From assembly GCA_040905245.1 (NCBI GenBank), contig JBBDRX010000047.1, positions 1 to 40,832 on the forward strand: DNA of 40,832 nt, read 5' to 3'. This document shows positions 24,362-32,229 of this stretch, one piece after another. The DNA comes from JBBDRX01 sp040905245 (GTDB taxonomy: Bacteria > Bacteroidota > Rhodothermia > Balneolales > Balneolaceae). The notes below the pieces were generated by a model. That model searched no databases. It was not told where the DNA came from and was given only the letters and a program-made list of their open reading frames with translations. Positions within the stretch are counted from its first letter, which is position 1; the number at the start of each line of letters is the position of its first letter. Position numbers and translations under genes: made by a program.

Positions 24362-24820
24362 CTACGGGTTGAACCGGACTATTTCCAGGTTGAGCATCGT
24401 TGCGTAGGCGATCCAAAGTGCATACGGCAGGAAAAGGAGGGAAGCTGCCCGGTTCCGGCTTCTGAAAAAGAAGATCAGGATCACCCCAAGCAACACCGAA
24501 ATAATAACCAGTCCGGCGAGCATCTCCTGCATGCCGAAAAAGACCCAGGACCAGATACCGTTCAGGGCCAGTTGAATGGCCCATAACATGAGGGGAAAAG
24601 AGATTTCGCCACCACTGTCCCTCCAGACGAGCCATCCGGCGAGTGCGATACAGATGTAGAGTACACTCCAGACCGGCGCAAAGAGCTCGTCAGGAGGTGT
24701 CCAGGAAGGTTTTTCAAGCGATTGATACCAACTTCCAGGCTCAAACTGTGTCGCGGTCCAGGCTGTTGCTCCAACCAGAAGGAAAAAAATCAGCAGAGAG
24801 AGAAGGGTCCGTATATTCAT
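24362..24820 (-). CDS. tspO: TspO/MBR-family membrane protein
   Basis: A 152-residue, five-helix, tryptophan-rich protein. The first loop has PGSWYQSLEKPSWTPPDELFAPVWSVLY (here: SWYQSLEKPSWTPP and FAPVWSVLY), the hallmark of TspO; AGWLVW, LALNGIWSWVFFG and YALWIAYATMLNLEI follow. TspO proteins bind porphyrins, heme or cholesterol-like ligands and are linked to tetrapyrrole and oxidative-stress control. There are no tetrapyrrole or photolyase genes next to it. It follows the matrixin-like gene on the same strand by 135 bases, so is probably a separate unit. Confidence 0.9.
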   Translation of the reverse strand: MNIRTLLSLLIFFLLVGATAWTATQFEPGSWYQSLEKPSWTPPDELFAPVWSVLYICIALAGWLVWRDSGGEISFPLMLWAIQLALNGIWSWVFFGMQEMLAGLVIISVLLGVILIFFFRSRNRAASLLFLPYALWIAYATMLNLEIVRFNP

Positions 24821-24955
24821 GGCTCACCTGTGTTCATGCGTTGACTCAGTAACGCTTGTTTGATGGACTGTACAGAAGAAAAGAGAATCCGGCATTCGGA
24901 TTGTTACGAATCGAAAAACGCGTTAACCCCCGGCAAAATTCACCCACCGAGTCGC

Positions 24956-25786
24956 TCATTGCACAAAGCCCGGGTTGCCTCGCGGTCTTGCCGGGTGAGT
25001 GCAAGCGTTTTTTTGTTGGAATTGCCCCCTCATCGTTTTATGCATGATGGAGGCGGGATTCGAAACATGGTCCAACCCAAAGGCGTGGCCCAGTTCATGA
25101 GCCAGAACGCGTCGGAGGTCCATTTCGCTGGCAAAGTAGTTCAGAGCCTGCTGGTTACTTCGCTCTTGCTGTTGAAGTTGTTCAATCTCTTCTTTTTCTG
25201 CTTCCAGCAGGGATACGTCGTCCTCCACGAGTCCTCCCGCTTCATTTCCTTCACGAATCCAGCTGTTCAATTCCTCTATTCGTTGTTCGATCTCGGCCGT
25301 CTGTCGGCGAAACTGTTCGGAGCGTTGCTCAAACTGCTCAACCAACTGGCCATACTCCTGTTCAAGGGCATCAATTTCGGCTCTCCGAGCCCGGACGCGC
25401 TCCTGGAACTGTCGTTCATTGTCGGTGAGTTCCTGCCGTTCATCATAAACAAACCGGAGACGTATACCTCGATGCTCATCGTACCTTGCTTCGAACTCGT
25501 CAAGAGCTATCGACCAGAGTTGAATAGCCTCTTCCACAAGACGTATCACATCCTTTCTGGAGATCATAAACCGCTCTTCAATCTCACCGACTGACTGTTG
25601 AAACGATATTTGGCATCGATTTTCTTCATTCATCGAGTCTTCGGGAAGAGGAGGCACTACCGGTCGAAGTAGTGGTTCCTGGTCCAATTCAGCGGAAGGC
25701 TTATCGGATTCTGCCGAGGAGCTGCAGGAGCCAAGAAGTATCGGGAGGGCAAGCAGTGTGAGAAGTACGTGCAGGGTGGGTTTCAA
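24956..25786 (-). CDS. Matrixin-like zinc metalloprotease lipoprotein with coiled-coil insertion
   Basis: A 276-residue lipoprotein (lipobox LLGSC, Cys21) with an M10-like zinc site HELGHAFGLDH at residues 230-240 and a Met-turn ASIMHKTM (Met248). The upstream part has the matrixin helix (VEEAIQLWSIALDEFEA) and strand GIRLRFVYDERQ (107-118). Normally this strand leads within a few tens of residues to the HExxH helix; here about 110 residues rich in Glu, Gln and Arg (about 120-220: EIDALEQEYGQLVEQFEQRS) come first, predicted to be a long helical hairpin coiled coil. This may be a regulatory arm or partner-binding device. No Cys-switch propeptide is seen. It is a single gene. Confidence 0.8.
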   Translation of the reverse strand: MKPTLHVLLTLLALPILLGSCSSSAESDKPSAELDQEPLLRPVVPPLPEDSMNEENRCQISFQQSVGEIEERFMISRKDVIRLVEEAIQLWSIALDEFEARYDEHRGIRLRFVYDERQELTDNERQFQERVRARRAEIDALEQEYGQLVEQFEQRSEQFRRQTAEIEQRIEELNSWIREGNEAGGLVEDDVSLLEAEKEEIEQLQQQERSNQQALNYFASEMDLRRVLAHELGHAFGLDHVSNPASIMHKTMRGQFQQKNACTHPARPRGNPGFVQ

Positions 25787-26049
25787 AACGATTATAGCAT
25801 TATCTGTATAGGAGCGGTGATCGGTTCAGACACGTAAGATAGAAAATCTGCGGGATGAACCGATACTAAATCAGCCGGAATCAACGGGAGGGTTCTGAAG
25901 AGAAGTTATACTGGAAGGTCAGTCGGGATGAGCGGGACGACCAGCTGAACCGGGTTCCGTGGTTCAGTATCCGGCCCTGCATGAATAGCCCAGAAGCAGA
26001 AGTACGGCTTTTCTCAATGTCCGAAATAAACTAATAAGAGAAAATCTGA

Positions 26050-27291
26050 TCAGAATACCGGCGGTTCGGACCCTGTGGCATCCGGTGAACTGTCGGGAGA
26101 GTTTTCGGCTTGGCCCGGACGAAGCATGGTGAAGCAGACAATGACAAAAAGAAAACCGGCCAGGGCACTGACATAGAAAGTGGTGTTGATCCCAGATGAC
26201 AGGTAGACCAATCCCAGCAGATAAGGTCCAAGAGACTGGCCGATTCGCATAACAATCCAGTTGACGGATAGAAATGCGGCGCGGTATTCACTGGGTGCCG
26301 AACCTGTCAGAAGAGTCAGAATACTTGGGATGTTGATGCCCTGGGCGACACCGAACAGAGTAATCGGTAATACAAAGAACCAGATCGTTTCGATTGTGGG
26401 TATGATCAGAAAGATAGCTGTGTAGAGTATAGCAGCTGTAGTGATCAGATGTTTGCTGCTGAAACGTTGAATCAGTATGCCGAGTCTGGCTGAGGTCAAA
26501 GCTGTGACAAAGGATGAACCGGAAAGAATGAGTCCGATGCTCAGGGCACTTTTTCCAAAACGCTCGTCCAGTAGGATGGTGAAAAAGGTGATATAGCCGC
26601 CATAAAGGATGATGAATGTGAGAAACATGCAAATCAGCAGGCCGATGACGGTGCGGGACATCAGGGCGGACTTGATCTCCCGGAGATAGATCCCGAGACT
26701 CAGGCTGTTCCCGTTACCGAATGGCTCCAGACTGTAGATGGCAAACATTCCCACCGGGATGGCCAGGAGACTCAGATAGAAGGGGGCGTACCAACCAATG
26801 ACGGCGAGGGCTCCTCCAAGTGCGGGATAGATGGCTGTACCGATACTGAGCACGCTCCCGTTGTATCCCATGACGGCTGCCCGTCGGTTTCCGGAGTAAA
26901 AATCTCCGATTAGTGTGAGATTCAGAACACCGAGGGCGGCGCTTCCACCACCCTGTACCGCCCGGTAGAGAAGGAGTTGCTCAAACGAGGTTGTGAACGC
27001 ACAGGCTGTTCCGGCCAGCCCGAAGACGAAAAGCGAGGGGACCAGAATCACCTTTCGATTGTATCGATCAGCGAGGACTCCGAAAACAGGCGTCAGAAGA
27101 ATGCCAGGCAGTGTAAAGAAGGTGATCAGCAGCCCGATCTGTCCGGTGGAGACCTCCATGGCATCGGCAATGGAGGGGAAGGCGGGTGCGATGCTTGACA
27201 CCCCCATGACAGAAGTTAGAGTTACCCCGAAGATGAGGTAGAGATGACTCTGTTTTTCCGGTTTCCGGGTCGTAGGGTCCGTTGAATTCAA
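26050..27291 (-). CDS. MFS transporter, drug:H+ antiporter-like (DHA1)
   Basis: A 413-residue, 12-helix major facilitator. The helix 2-3 loop has GVLADRYNRKVILVPSLFVFGLAG (here: FGVLADRYNRKVI), the MFS signature A, preceded by SSIAPAFPSIADAMEVSTGQIG typical of Bcr/EmrD-like drug exporters; LLLYRAVQGGGSAALGVL is the helix 4 motif (RxxQGxG). It probably expels small hydrophobic compounds, but the substrate cannot be read from the sequence. The C-terminal tail is Pro- and Ser-rich and cytoplasmic. It diverges from the OlsB-like gene with 173 AT-rich bases between them, and no regulator is adjacent. Confidence 0.87.
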   Translation of the reverse strand: MNSTDPTTRKPEKQSHLYLIFGVTLTSVMGVSSIAPAFPSIADAMEVSTGQIGLLITFFTLPGILLTPVFGVLADRYNRKVILVPSLFVFGLAGTACAFTTSFEQLLLYRAVQGGGSAALGVLNLTLIGDFYSGNRRAAVMGYNGSVLSIGTAIYPALGGALAVIGWYAPFYLSLLAIPVGMFAIYSLEPFGNGNSLSLGIYLREIKSALMSRTVIGLLICMFLTFIILYGGYITFFTILLDERFGKSALSIGLILSGSSFVTALTSARLGILIQRFSSKHLITTAAILYTAIFLIIPTIETIWFFVLPITLFGVAQGINIPSILTLLTGSAPSEYRAAFLSVNWIVMRIGQSLGPYLLGLVYLSSGINTTFYVSALAGFLFVIVCFTMLRPGQAENSPDSSPDATGSEPPVF

Positions 27292-27464
27292 AGGGCTGTT
27301 TTCAGGCTGAAATTACGGGTCTAAAATAGAAATTTTGAAATATTTAATTAGGGGCATTCGTTAAAAAATAATCACGAATAGGATTGGAAAAGAGTCCCGA
27401 AAAGTTCTTACAATCCAGACAATTTGCGATTAGGATACCATCCTGAACAAAACATCTATCAATT

Positions 27465-28220
27465 TTGCTGGTAAAAGACGAAGTACTCAAGAATATTGAG
27501 AGCAAGCAATACACAATCAAGTTTGCGAAAACAGAGGAAGAGGTTACTGCTGCGCTGAAGCTGCGCTACCAGGTCTTTAAAAAGGAGCTGAGCAGGAATT
27601 TCGGTTTCGATGACGGCATCGATGTAGACGAATATGATGACCAGGCTCACCATCTAATTGTCGTTCACAACGAATCGGATACCGTGGTAGGCACCTACCG
27701 TATGCAGACATACGAGGAAGCCTCCCGGCATAACGGTTTTGTGAGTGGCGATCGGTACCTGCTGGAAGACCTGCCGGATGAGGTTCTGAAGAATGCCGTG
27801 GAGGTGGGCAGAGCGTGTATACGAAAGGAGCATCGGAGTGGCCGGGTACTGTTTCTGCTCTGGAAAGGCTTCGCAGGATATTTGAAATTTTTTAAAAAGC
27901 GATATCTGTTCGGATACACTGCGCTCGAATCGAAAGATCCCGATGTCTTACTCAATACGTATGAACACCTGAAGAAGAAAGGATTTGTTCACGATCAATA
28001 CAATGTTGGTATCAGGAATGAATTTCAGCTCCCTCGTCGGAAACTTTCGGCCGATTCAGATGAGATCGACGTTCCGCCCCTGCTCCAAAACTACCTGGAT
28101 GTCGGTTCCAGAGTGTGCAGCCTTCCATCCATGGATCGAGAACTGGAACTGGCACATTTTCTAATCCTGTTGGATATTGAGAATATCCCCGAGCGGACGC
28201 AAAAGTTGTTTTTCAGATAG
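27465..28220 (+). CDS. OlsB-like ornithine N-acyltransferase (GNAT-type)
   Basis: A 251-residue protein of the hemolysin/OlsB N-acyltransferase group, which makes lyso-ornithine lipid from ornithine and a 3-hydroxyacyl-ACP. Matching segments are ALKLRYQVFKKELSR, VVGTYRMQT, AVEVGRACIRKEHRSGRVLF and a late KGFVHDQYNVGI. The only plausible start is a TTG at 27465: an in-frame stop lies at 27444-27446 and no ATG occurs until far inside the domain; no clear ribosome site precedes it. It is followed 36 bases later by a PlsC-type acyltransferase, the partner OlsA in ornithine-lipid synthesis. Such lipids replace phospholipids under phosphate limitation. The substrate could also be another amino acid. 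Confidence 0.78.
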   Translation: MLVKDEVLKNIESKQYTIKFAKTEEEVTAALKLRYQVFKKELSRNFGFDDGIDVDEYDDQAHHLIVVHNESDTVVGTYRMQTYEEASRHNGFVSGDRYLLEDLPDEVLKNAVEVGRACIRKEHRSGRVLFLLWKGFAGYLKFFKKRYLFGYTALESKDPDVLLNTYEHLKKKGFVHDQYNVGIRNEFQLPRRKLSADSDEIDVPPLLQNYLDVGSRVCSLPSMDRELELAHFLILLDIENIPERTQKLFFR

Positions 28221-28256
28221 GGTACTTTTCTACTTTAATAAACGGATCGGTACGGC

Positions 28257-29030
28257 ATGGTGAGACCTTTACGGATTCTGTACAGACTTCCAGCTATCTT
28301 GATCTATACGATCCTGACCTATGGAATCTACCTGATTGGATATTTGTTTAGAAACCTGTTCAGAAAACCGACTGCCGCCTGTCGCAACCGATTCATGCTT
28401 GTCTGGTCACGTGGGATGAGTCGAATTTTGTCTATGCAGACGAAGGTCGTGGGAACCCCGCCCGAACCACCCTTTTTTCTGGTCTCCAACCATCTGGGCT
28501 ACATTGATATTGTACCTCTTTTTCTCCATTTAGATTGTACGTTTGTAGCCAAAAAAGAGGTGCGTTCCTGGCCTGCACTCGGCTTTATGGTGAAGACTAC
28601 AGGTGTCATTTTTGTGGATCGTACAAAACGGTCCGATGTTGTGCGGGTCAACGAAATTATTTCCAGGAGTTTGAATAAACATCAGGGGGTGGTGATGTTC
28701 CCGGAGGGGACCACATCCGGTGGGAAATCCATACTTCCGTTCCATCCGTCTTTGCTTCAGTTTCCGGCGACAACCGGTCGTCCGGTTCACTACTGTTCCC
28801 TTCGCTACGAAACCGACCGGGACAGCGGTGATTTGCCGGCAGTGGAGAGTGTCTGTTTTTATGGTGCCCGTCAGTCCCTTCCAAAACATTTGATGAAACT
28901 GGCAGGGAACCGTCGGATTTACTGTACGTTGCGATTTGGAGAGGAGACTGTCCGTAACGACGACCGGAAAGAACTGGCTCGGGAGCTTCACCAGTCGGTG
29001 ACGTCCATTTTTGAACCAATGACGGGATGA
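28257..29030 (+). CDS. 1-acyl-glycerol-3-phosphate (or lyso-ornithine lipid) acyltransferase, OlsA-like
   Basis: A 257-residue membrane-associated acyltransferase of the PlsC family. An N-terminal hydrophobic stretch (AILIYTILTYGIYLIGYLF) is followed by the catalytic block SNHLGYID (His79, Asp84) and the substrate motif MFPEGTTSGG (148-156), with FVDRTKRSDV before it. It is 36 bases downstream of the OlsB-like gene and is probably cotranscribed, so the likely reaction is O-acylation of lyso-ornithine lipid. The family also makes phosphatidic acid, so this is inferred from the pair. It converges with the SDR gene, with 42 bases between stops. Confidence 0.82.
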   Translation: MVRPLRILYRLPAILIYTILTYGIYLIGYLFRNLFRKPTAACRNRFMLVWSRGMSRILSMQTKVVGTPPEPPFFLVSNHLGYIDIVPLFLHLDCTFVAKKEVRSWPALGFMVKTTGVIFVDRTKRSDVVRVNEIISRSLNKHQGVVMFPEGTTSGGKSILPFHPSLLQFPATTGRPVHYCSLRYETDRDSGDLPAVESVCFYGARQSLPKHLMKLAGNRRIYCTLRFGEETVRNDDRKELARELHQSVTSIFEPMTG

Positions 29031-29072
29031 ACCCGGTCCGTTGTCACCCGGTCTGTGATCGTTGGGGCTTTG

Positions 29073-29720
29073 TTACAGACTCTTGACAATCTCCTCTATG
29101 GGTGTCTCTCCCTGATTGAACTTAATCGCTTTGCCGATGGTATTGTCGTGAATCAGTGCCAGCCGGGCTAATTCGGCTACATCTTCCCTGGGTACTCCTC
29201 TGGATTCAGCAGGATTCGTAATTGTGATTCTACCACTTCCGGGCTTATCCAGTAGCCGGCCGGGGCGGAGAATCGTATAGTCTAATTTCATGGACATCAA
29301 TAAACGGTCGGCGTAATACTTGGCGATGTAATACGATTTGATGGGAGATTGCTGAAAGGCATTACGGTCACCGGCATGGATGGCGCTAACCATGACGTAG
29401 CGCGAGACTCTTGCTTTTTTTGCAGCCTCCATCGATTTTACAGCACCGTCCAGGTCGATGGAAAATGTTTTGTCGAGTCCTGTGCTGCCGCCGGAACCTG
29501 CAGAAAAGACTACTGCGTCTATTCCTGTCATTGCATCAGCCAGTGACTCAACACTCTCCTCCAGGTCTGCAATTCGGGTGTCAATATTTTGTTGTTCAAA
29601 ATACTTCTTCTGTGATTCTTTGCGAATGGCTGCAGTCGGTGACATCCTGGAAGAGCTGAGCTTGTCTGCCAAAATTCTTCCGACTTTACCATTTGCTCCA
29701 ATGATCAATACCCGCTTCAT
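29073..29720 (-). CDS. NAD(P)-binding SDR-like protein (NAD(P)H-binding, YwnB/BLVRB-like)
   Basis: A 215-residue atypical short-chain dehydrogenase fold with the nucleotide loop GANGKVG (residues 8-14), the acidic IADLEESVESLADAM, VVFSAGSGGSTGLDKTFSIDLDG (here: VVFSAGSGGSTG) and VSRYVMVSAIHAGDRN, with YYIAKYYADRLLMSM holding the Tyr and Lys. Such proteins are reductases or redox sensors (NmrA-like or biliverdin/flavin-reductase B-like). The substrate is unknown. The gene stands alone, with a 302-base empty stretch upstream. Confidence 0.85.
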   Translation of the reverse strand: MKRVLIIGANGKVGRILADKLSSSRMSPTAAIRKESQKKYFEQQNIDTRIADLEESVESLADAMTGIDAVVFSAGSGGSTGLDKTFSIDLDGAVKSMEAAKKARVSRYVMVSAIHAGDRNAFQQSPIKSYYIAKYYADRLLMSMKLDYTILRPGRLLDKPGSGRITITNPAESRGVPREDVAELARLALIHDNTIGKAIKFNQGETPIEEIVKSL

Positions 29721-30022
29721 GCCACTTCTCGGATTTGATGATTGTTCTGTTTCGATTCTTTAACAAGATCAAGAATAATTGACGGATTTGAAATTCAAAA
29801 CTCCGCACGGGCTTTCAGAACAGAATTCATTTGTTCAAAGCCGGTTCGGGTTTTGGTATTCAGCTGTTTCCACAGATGCGTTTATGACAATATCGGTGCT
29901 GATGGATTTCATGATTTGTGGTCTGCAGGTCTGTTGTCAGAATCACTTCAGGGGAGTTCACTAAATGGACTGTACTTTCATCCAAACAGTGAAGGTGCCT
30001 TCGTCCTGAATGATCGATGAAA
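29721..30022. other. 302-base stretch without a recognised gene
   Basis: Between the SDR start and the stop of the SEC-C gene. Several short frames occur on both strands, but they are low in regular composition, lack ribosome sites and overlap each other, so none is called. No repeat, tRNA-like fold or clear promoter was seen. It must contain the SDR promoter on the minus strand, and is otherwise unexplained. Confidence 0.4.
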
Positions 30023-30259
30023 TTAATGACAGTGTTGGTGGGATACAGACCAGGATGTACCGGGAGGGCACTCCCGGGGGCGGTCATCACCGGTAACAGT
30101 CAGCCATACAATAAACAGCCCCAACATTACGGCAACAACTACACCGATCATGCCCAGTTTTGAAGAGAGATTTGATTGATCCTTCTTTTGGCAACAGTTT
30201 TTGTACTTTTTTCCACTTCCGCAGTGACAGGGATCATTCCGATTGAGTTTGGCTGCCAT
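30023..30259 (-). CDS. Small SEC-C zinc-motif protein with one membrane helix
   Basis: A 78-residue protein. Residues 8-23 form a SEC-C zinc motif, NDPCHCGSGKKYKNCC (Cys11, Cys13, Cys22, Cys23), normally the C-terminal tail of SecA that binds SecB or zinc. It is followed by one hydrophobic helix (about 36-57, MIGVVVAVMLGLFIVWLTV) and a short C-terminal piece with Pro, two Cys and His (CPPGTSWSVSHQHCH). So a cytosolic zinc hook is joined to a membrane anchor and an outward tail that could bind metal. The function is unknown; it may interact with ribosomes or SecB at the membrane. It stands downstream of the methyltransferase on the same strand with an 83-base gap. Confidence 0.75.
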   Translation of the reverse strand: MAAKLNRNDPCHCGSGKKYKNCCQKKDQSNLSSKLGMIGVVVAVMLGLFIVWLTVTGDDRPRECPPGTSWSVSHQHCH

Positions 30260-30342
30260 AATATAATCTCCACTTGTGAAATCACTCTACAGAATAATTA
30301 AGACAATTGAAGCACATCATGCCAATTTATTCTCGTGCCAAC

Positions 30343-31161
30343 TCAGGCTTTGTTTCCCCTTGCGACGACAAACTCTCCCGGTATATTAAACCCCGTGGCG
30401 TTTCGATAGTGGGCGATGGAGTCCAGATACTCCTTATGGGCTTCTTTTCGTGTTTTGTCATCAAACTTGTTATAAGCCAATGCGACCGGGCCACCGGAAA
30501 AAGCGGCAAGAAGTGCCTCTTCCGGTTTGGAGTAGTATAGGGATGTCCTGAATCGCTCAACCTCGATATGTTGATAACCGGCAGCTTCCAATGTATGTAC
30601 AATGGTATTTCCCGTTCCCTGTTGGAAAAAAAGCGGACAAACATCAGAGGCAACACGTTTGTCAACGATGGGAAAAATGTCTGCCCATCCGCATTGTTTT
30701 CGTTCTCCCCAGATGGCGATCACTGTACGACCACCGGGCTTAAGAACCCGGCGCATTTCTTCAAGTGCTTTGGCAGGATCCGGCATATACATGATACCGA
30801 GGCTGCAGATGGCGGCGTTATAGCTTTCAGAGTCCAGATCCAGGTCCTCGGCGTCCAACCTTTTAAACTGAATATTATTAAGGTTTTGTTTTTTTACCTC
30901 CCTTGTTGCGATGTCTATCATCTCCTGTGAGATGTCCGATGAATCAACCTGGCCGTGCGGGCCAACTGCGTTGGCGATTCGGAAGGAGACCAGCCCTGTT
31001 CCACACGAGGTCTCGAGGACTCTCTCTCCGGATTGCAAGTTTGCCATTTTTAACAACATGTCCTGAGCAGGCTTCAGTTGCTCCTTCCAGGAAGATTCAT
31101 AGAAAGAAGCGGCTTTGTCCCAGCCATATCGTTGAACACGTCTCTGCAGTTCAGGTTTCAT
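30343..31161 (-). CDS. Class I SAM-dependent methyltransferase (UbiE-like)
   Basis: A 272-residue Rossmann-fold methyltransferase. Motif I is RVLETSCGTGLVS (an Ser replaces the more usual Gly or Ala), motif II SSDISQEMIDIA, post-II FKRLDAEDLDL, and motif III region MRRVLKPGGRTVIAIWGE. The domain resembles ubiquinone/menaquinone methyltransferases, but small-molecule targets are diverse. The ATG overlaps the TGA of the OsmC gene by 4 bases (ATGA), so the two are translationally coupled; this suggests the methyltransferase works with OsmC in thiol or peroxide stress, or just shares expression. The substrate is not evident. Confidence 0.82.
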   Translation of the reverse strand: MKPELQRRVQRYGWDKAASFYESSWKEQLKPAQDMLLKMANLQSGERVLETSCGTGLVSFRIANAVGPHGQVDSSDISQEMIDIATREVKKQNLNNIQFKRLDAEDLDLDSESYNAAICSLGIMYMPDPAKALEEMRRVLKPGGRTVIAIWGERKQCGWADIFPIVDKRVASDVCPLFFQQGTGNTIVHTLEAAGYQHIEVERFRTSLYYSKPEEALLAAFSGGPVALAYNKFDDKTRKEAHKEYLDSIAHYRNATGFNIPGEFVVARGNKA

Positions 31162-31694
31162 GATCCTGTTTCAGACTTGTTGGATTCTCGATTAAAACAG
31201 ATTTCTCGCTTAACTGGAATAGCCCGCTTGAAATCGTCCAGAACCGGGCTGTGCAGGTCGGCCTCTTCAATCATGGCTGCGACTTCTTCTTCACCGGCGG
31301 AACTTTCGATGTAGACTTTGTAGCGTAATTCCTTGAATCCGGGCGGGCGATCGTCAATATGCAACATCCCTCTGGCATCCATGTCGGACGCGACTTCAAT
31401 CTCCAGTTTATCAATCGTTATGCCACGCAATACTGCTTGCTGTGAATAGGCAATCGCGAGACAGCTCCCAAGTGCACCCCGCTCCAGAATACCCGGACCG
31501 GGTCCGGCATCGTTACCGCCTTCGCCAGTGCCAATATCTACTTTGAACGTCCAGTGCTTGTGCTTTACTTCACAAGTGGTACCGTCAAATAATCGAATAT
31601 TGGTAACAGCGGTACTGATCCCAGCGGAAGGGCGGAGTTTGACTGCCTTTTGATTCCGTTCGAACGCATTTTTAATCTCTTGCGGTGTTGACAT
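31158..31694 (-). CDS. OsmC-family peroxide/thiol-stress protein
   Basis: About 178 residues from the ATG at 31692-31694; a longer frame upstream would run over the promoter. It is an OsmC/Ohr-fold protein: peroxidatic Cys in ERGALGSCLAIAYSQQAV, and DRPPGFKELRYKVYIESS. The second family Cys is replaced by Ser in ADLHSPVLDDF, so the usual two-Cys peroxidase cycle is not complete; this is common in one OsmC subgroup and may mean a different role. It is coupled to the methyltransferase by a 4-base overlap. A perfect inverted repeat at 31710-31732 lies directly upstream and is a candidate operator. Confidence 0.85.
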   Translation of the reverse strand: MSTPQEIKNAFERNQKAVKLRPSAGISTAVTNIRLFDGTTCEVKHKHWTFKVDIGTGEGGNDAGPGPGILERGALGSCLAIAYSQQAVLRGITIDKLEIEVASDMDARGMLHIDDRPPGFKELRYKVYIESSAGEEEVAAMIEEADLHSPVLDDFKRAIPVKREICFNRESNKSETGS

Positions 31695-31709
31695 ATCTAC
31701 TCTGATTTG

Positions 31710-31732
31710 AATTGTATTGACAACATACAATT
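31710..31732. promoter_or_regulatory. Candidate operator upstream of osmC: AATTGTAT-N7-ATACAATT
   Basis: A perfect 8-bp inverted repeat with a 7-base spacer, 16 bases upstream of the OsmC start. On the minus strand, TTGATA and TACAAT at 16-base spacing give a possible promoter that overlaps the repeat. The arms contain AATTGTA and TACAATT, the same words as in OhrR operators of firmicutes, but in reverse order and wider spacing. It could bind a MarR/OhrR- or TetR-type repressor; no such gene is in the window. Confidence 0.5.
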
Positions 31733-31830
31733 TATCAAAAGTCAATAAATATCAAAGCTTTGAGGATATACTCTAACTTGAAAAGTTGTCTCCACACGGA
31801 TCTCGCTTACTATTCAGCGACAGTTAAAAT

Positions 31831-32154
31831 TTAGCTCCGGAGCTTCTGTTCAATGATCTGCTGAAGCTCCGGCATCCGTACAACACCTGGCTGCTGCCAA
31901 AGTATTTGTCCTTTTCTGAAGAGGATCAGATTAGGGATTCCACGCACTTGGTATTTAATTGCAACATCGGGATTACGTTCGGTATCGATCTTGATAATAT
32001 AAAGCCGGTCTCCCATTGCCTTTTTCAATTCTTTTAGTATGGGAGACATCATTTTGCACGGGGCACACCAGTCCGCGTAGAAATCTACCAGAACAGGTAT
32101 ATCTCCCTTGATCAATTCACTGAACCCTTTCTTTTTTACTGTTGAACTCTCCAT
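31831..32154 (-). CDS. Thioredoxin
   Basis: A 107-residue single-domain thioredoxin with the active site WCAPCK (Cys30, Cys33) in VDFYADWCAPCKMMSPIL and the cis-proline in VRGIPNLILFRKG. There is no signal peptide, so it is a cytosolic disulfide reductant. It can deliver electrons to peroxiredoxins and OsmC-type proteins; osmC lies 136 bases downstream on the same strand. An inverted repeat at 32169-32203 lies just upstream of the start codon. It is probably not the main housekeeping thioredoxin, given its stress-gene surroundings, but this is inference. Confidence 0.92.
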   Translation of the reverse strand: MESSTVKKKGFSELIKGDIPVLVDFYADWCAPCKMMSPILKELKKAMGDRLYIIKIDTERNPDVAIKYQVRGIPNLILFRKGQILWQQPGVVRMPELQQIIEQKLRS

Positions 32155-32168
32155 GATAATCGTAATTG

Positions 32169-32203
32169 TTATACGTCTATTTCTTCTGCAGAGAAACGTA
32201 TAA
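32169..32203. promoter_or_regulatory. Inverted repeat TTATACG-N21-CGTATAA upstream of thioredoxin
   Basis: A 7-bp perfect inverted repeat with a 21-base spacer lies 15 bases before the thioredoxin start. The centre of the spacer holds an 8-bp palindrome, TCTGCAGA. Nested symmetry of this kind in a short upstream region suggests a dimeric regulator site or an mRNA structure. No matching regulator is known to me. Confidence 0.3.
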
Positions 32204-32229
32204 AAGTTGAAAATCGTTCTTTGGTAAGA

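Noticed and set aside
24860..25594. 244-codon frame opposite the matrixin-like gene
   Set aside because: Its Leu/Phe-rich stretches arise as the reverse of Glu/Gln codons of the coiled coil; no ribosome site or family.
25787..26049. Possible gene remnant between matrixin-like and MFS genes
   Set aside because: No frame on either strand gave recognisable protein similarity; treated as intergenic.
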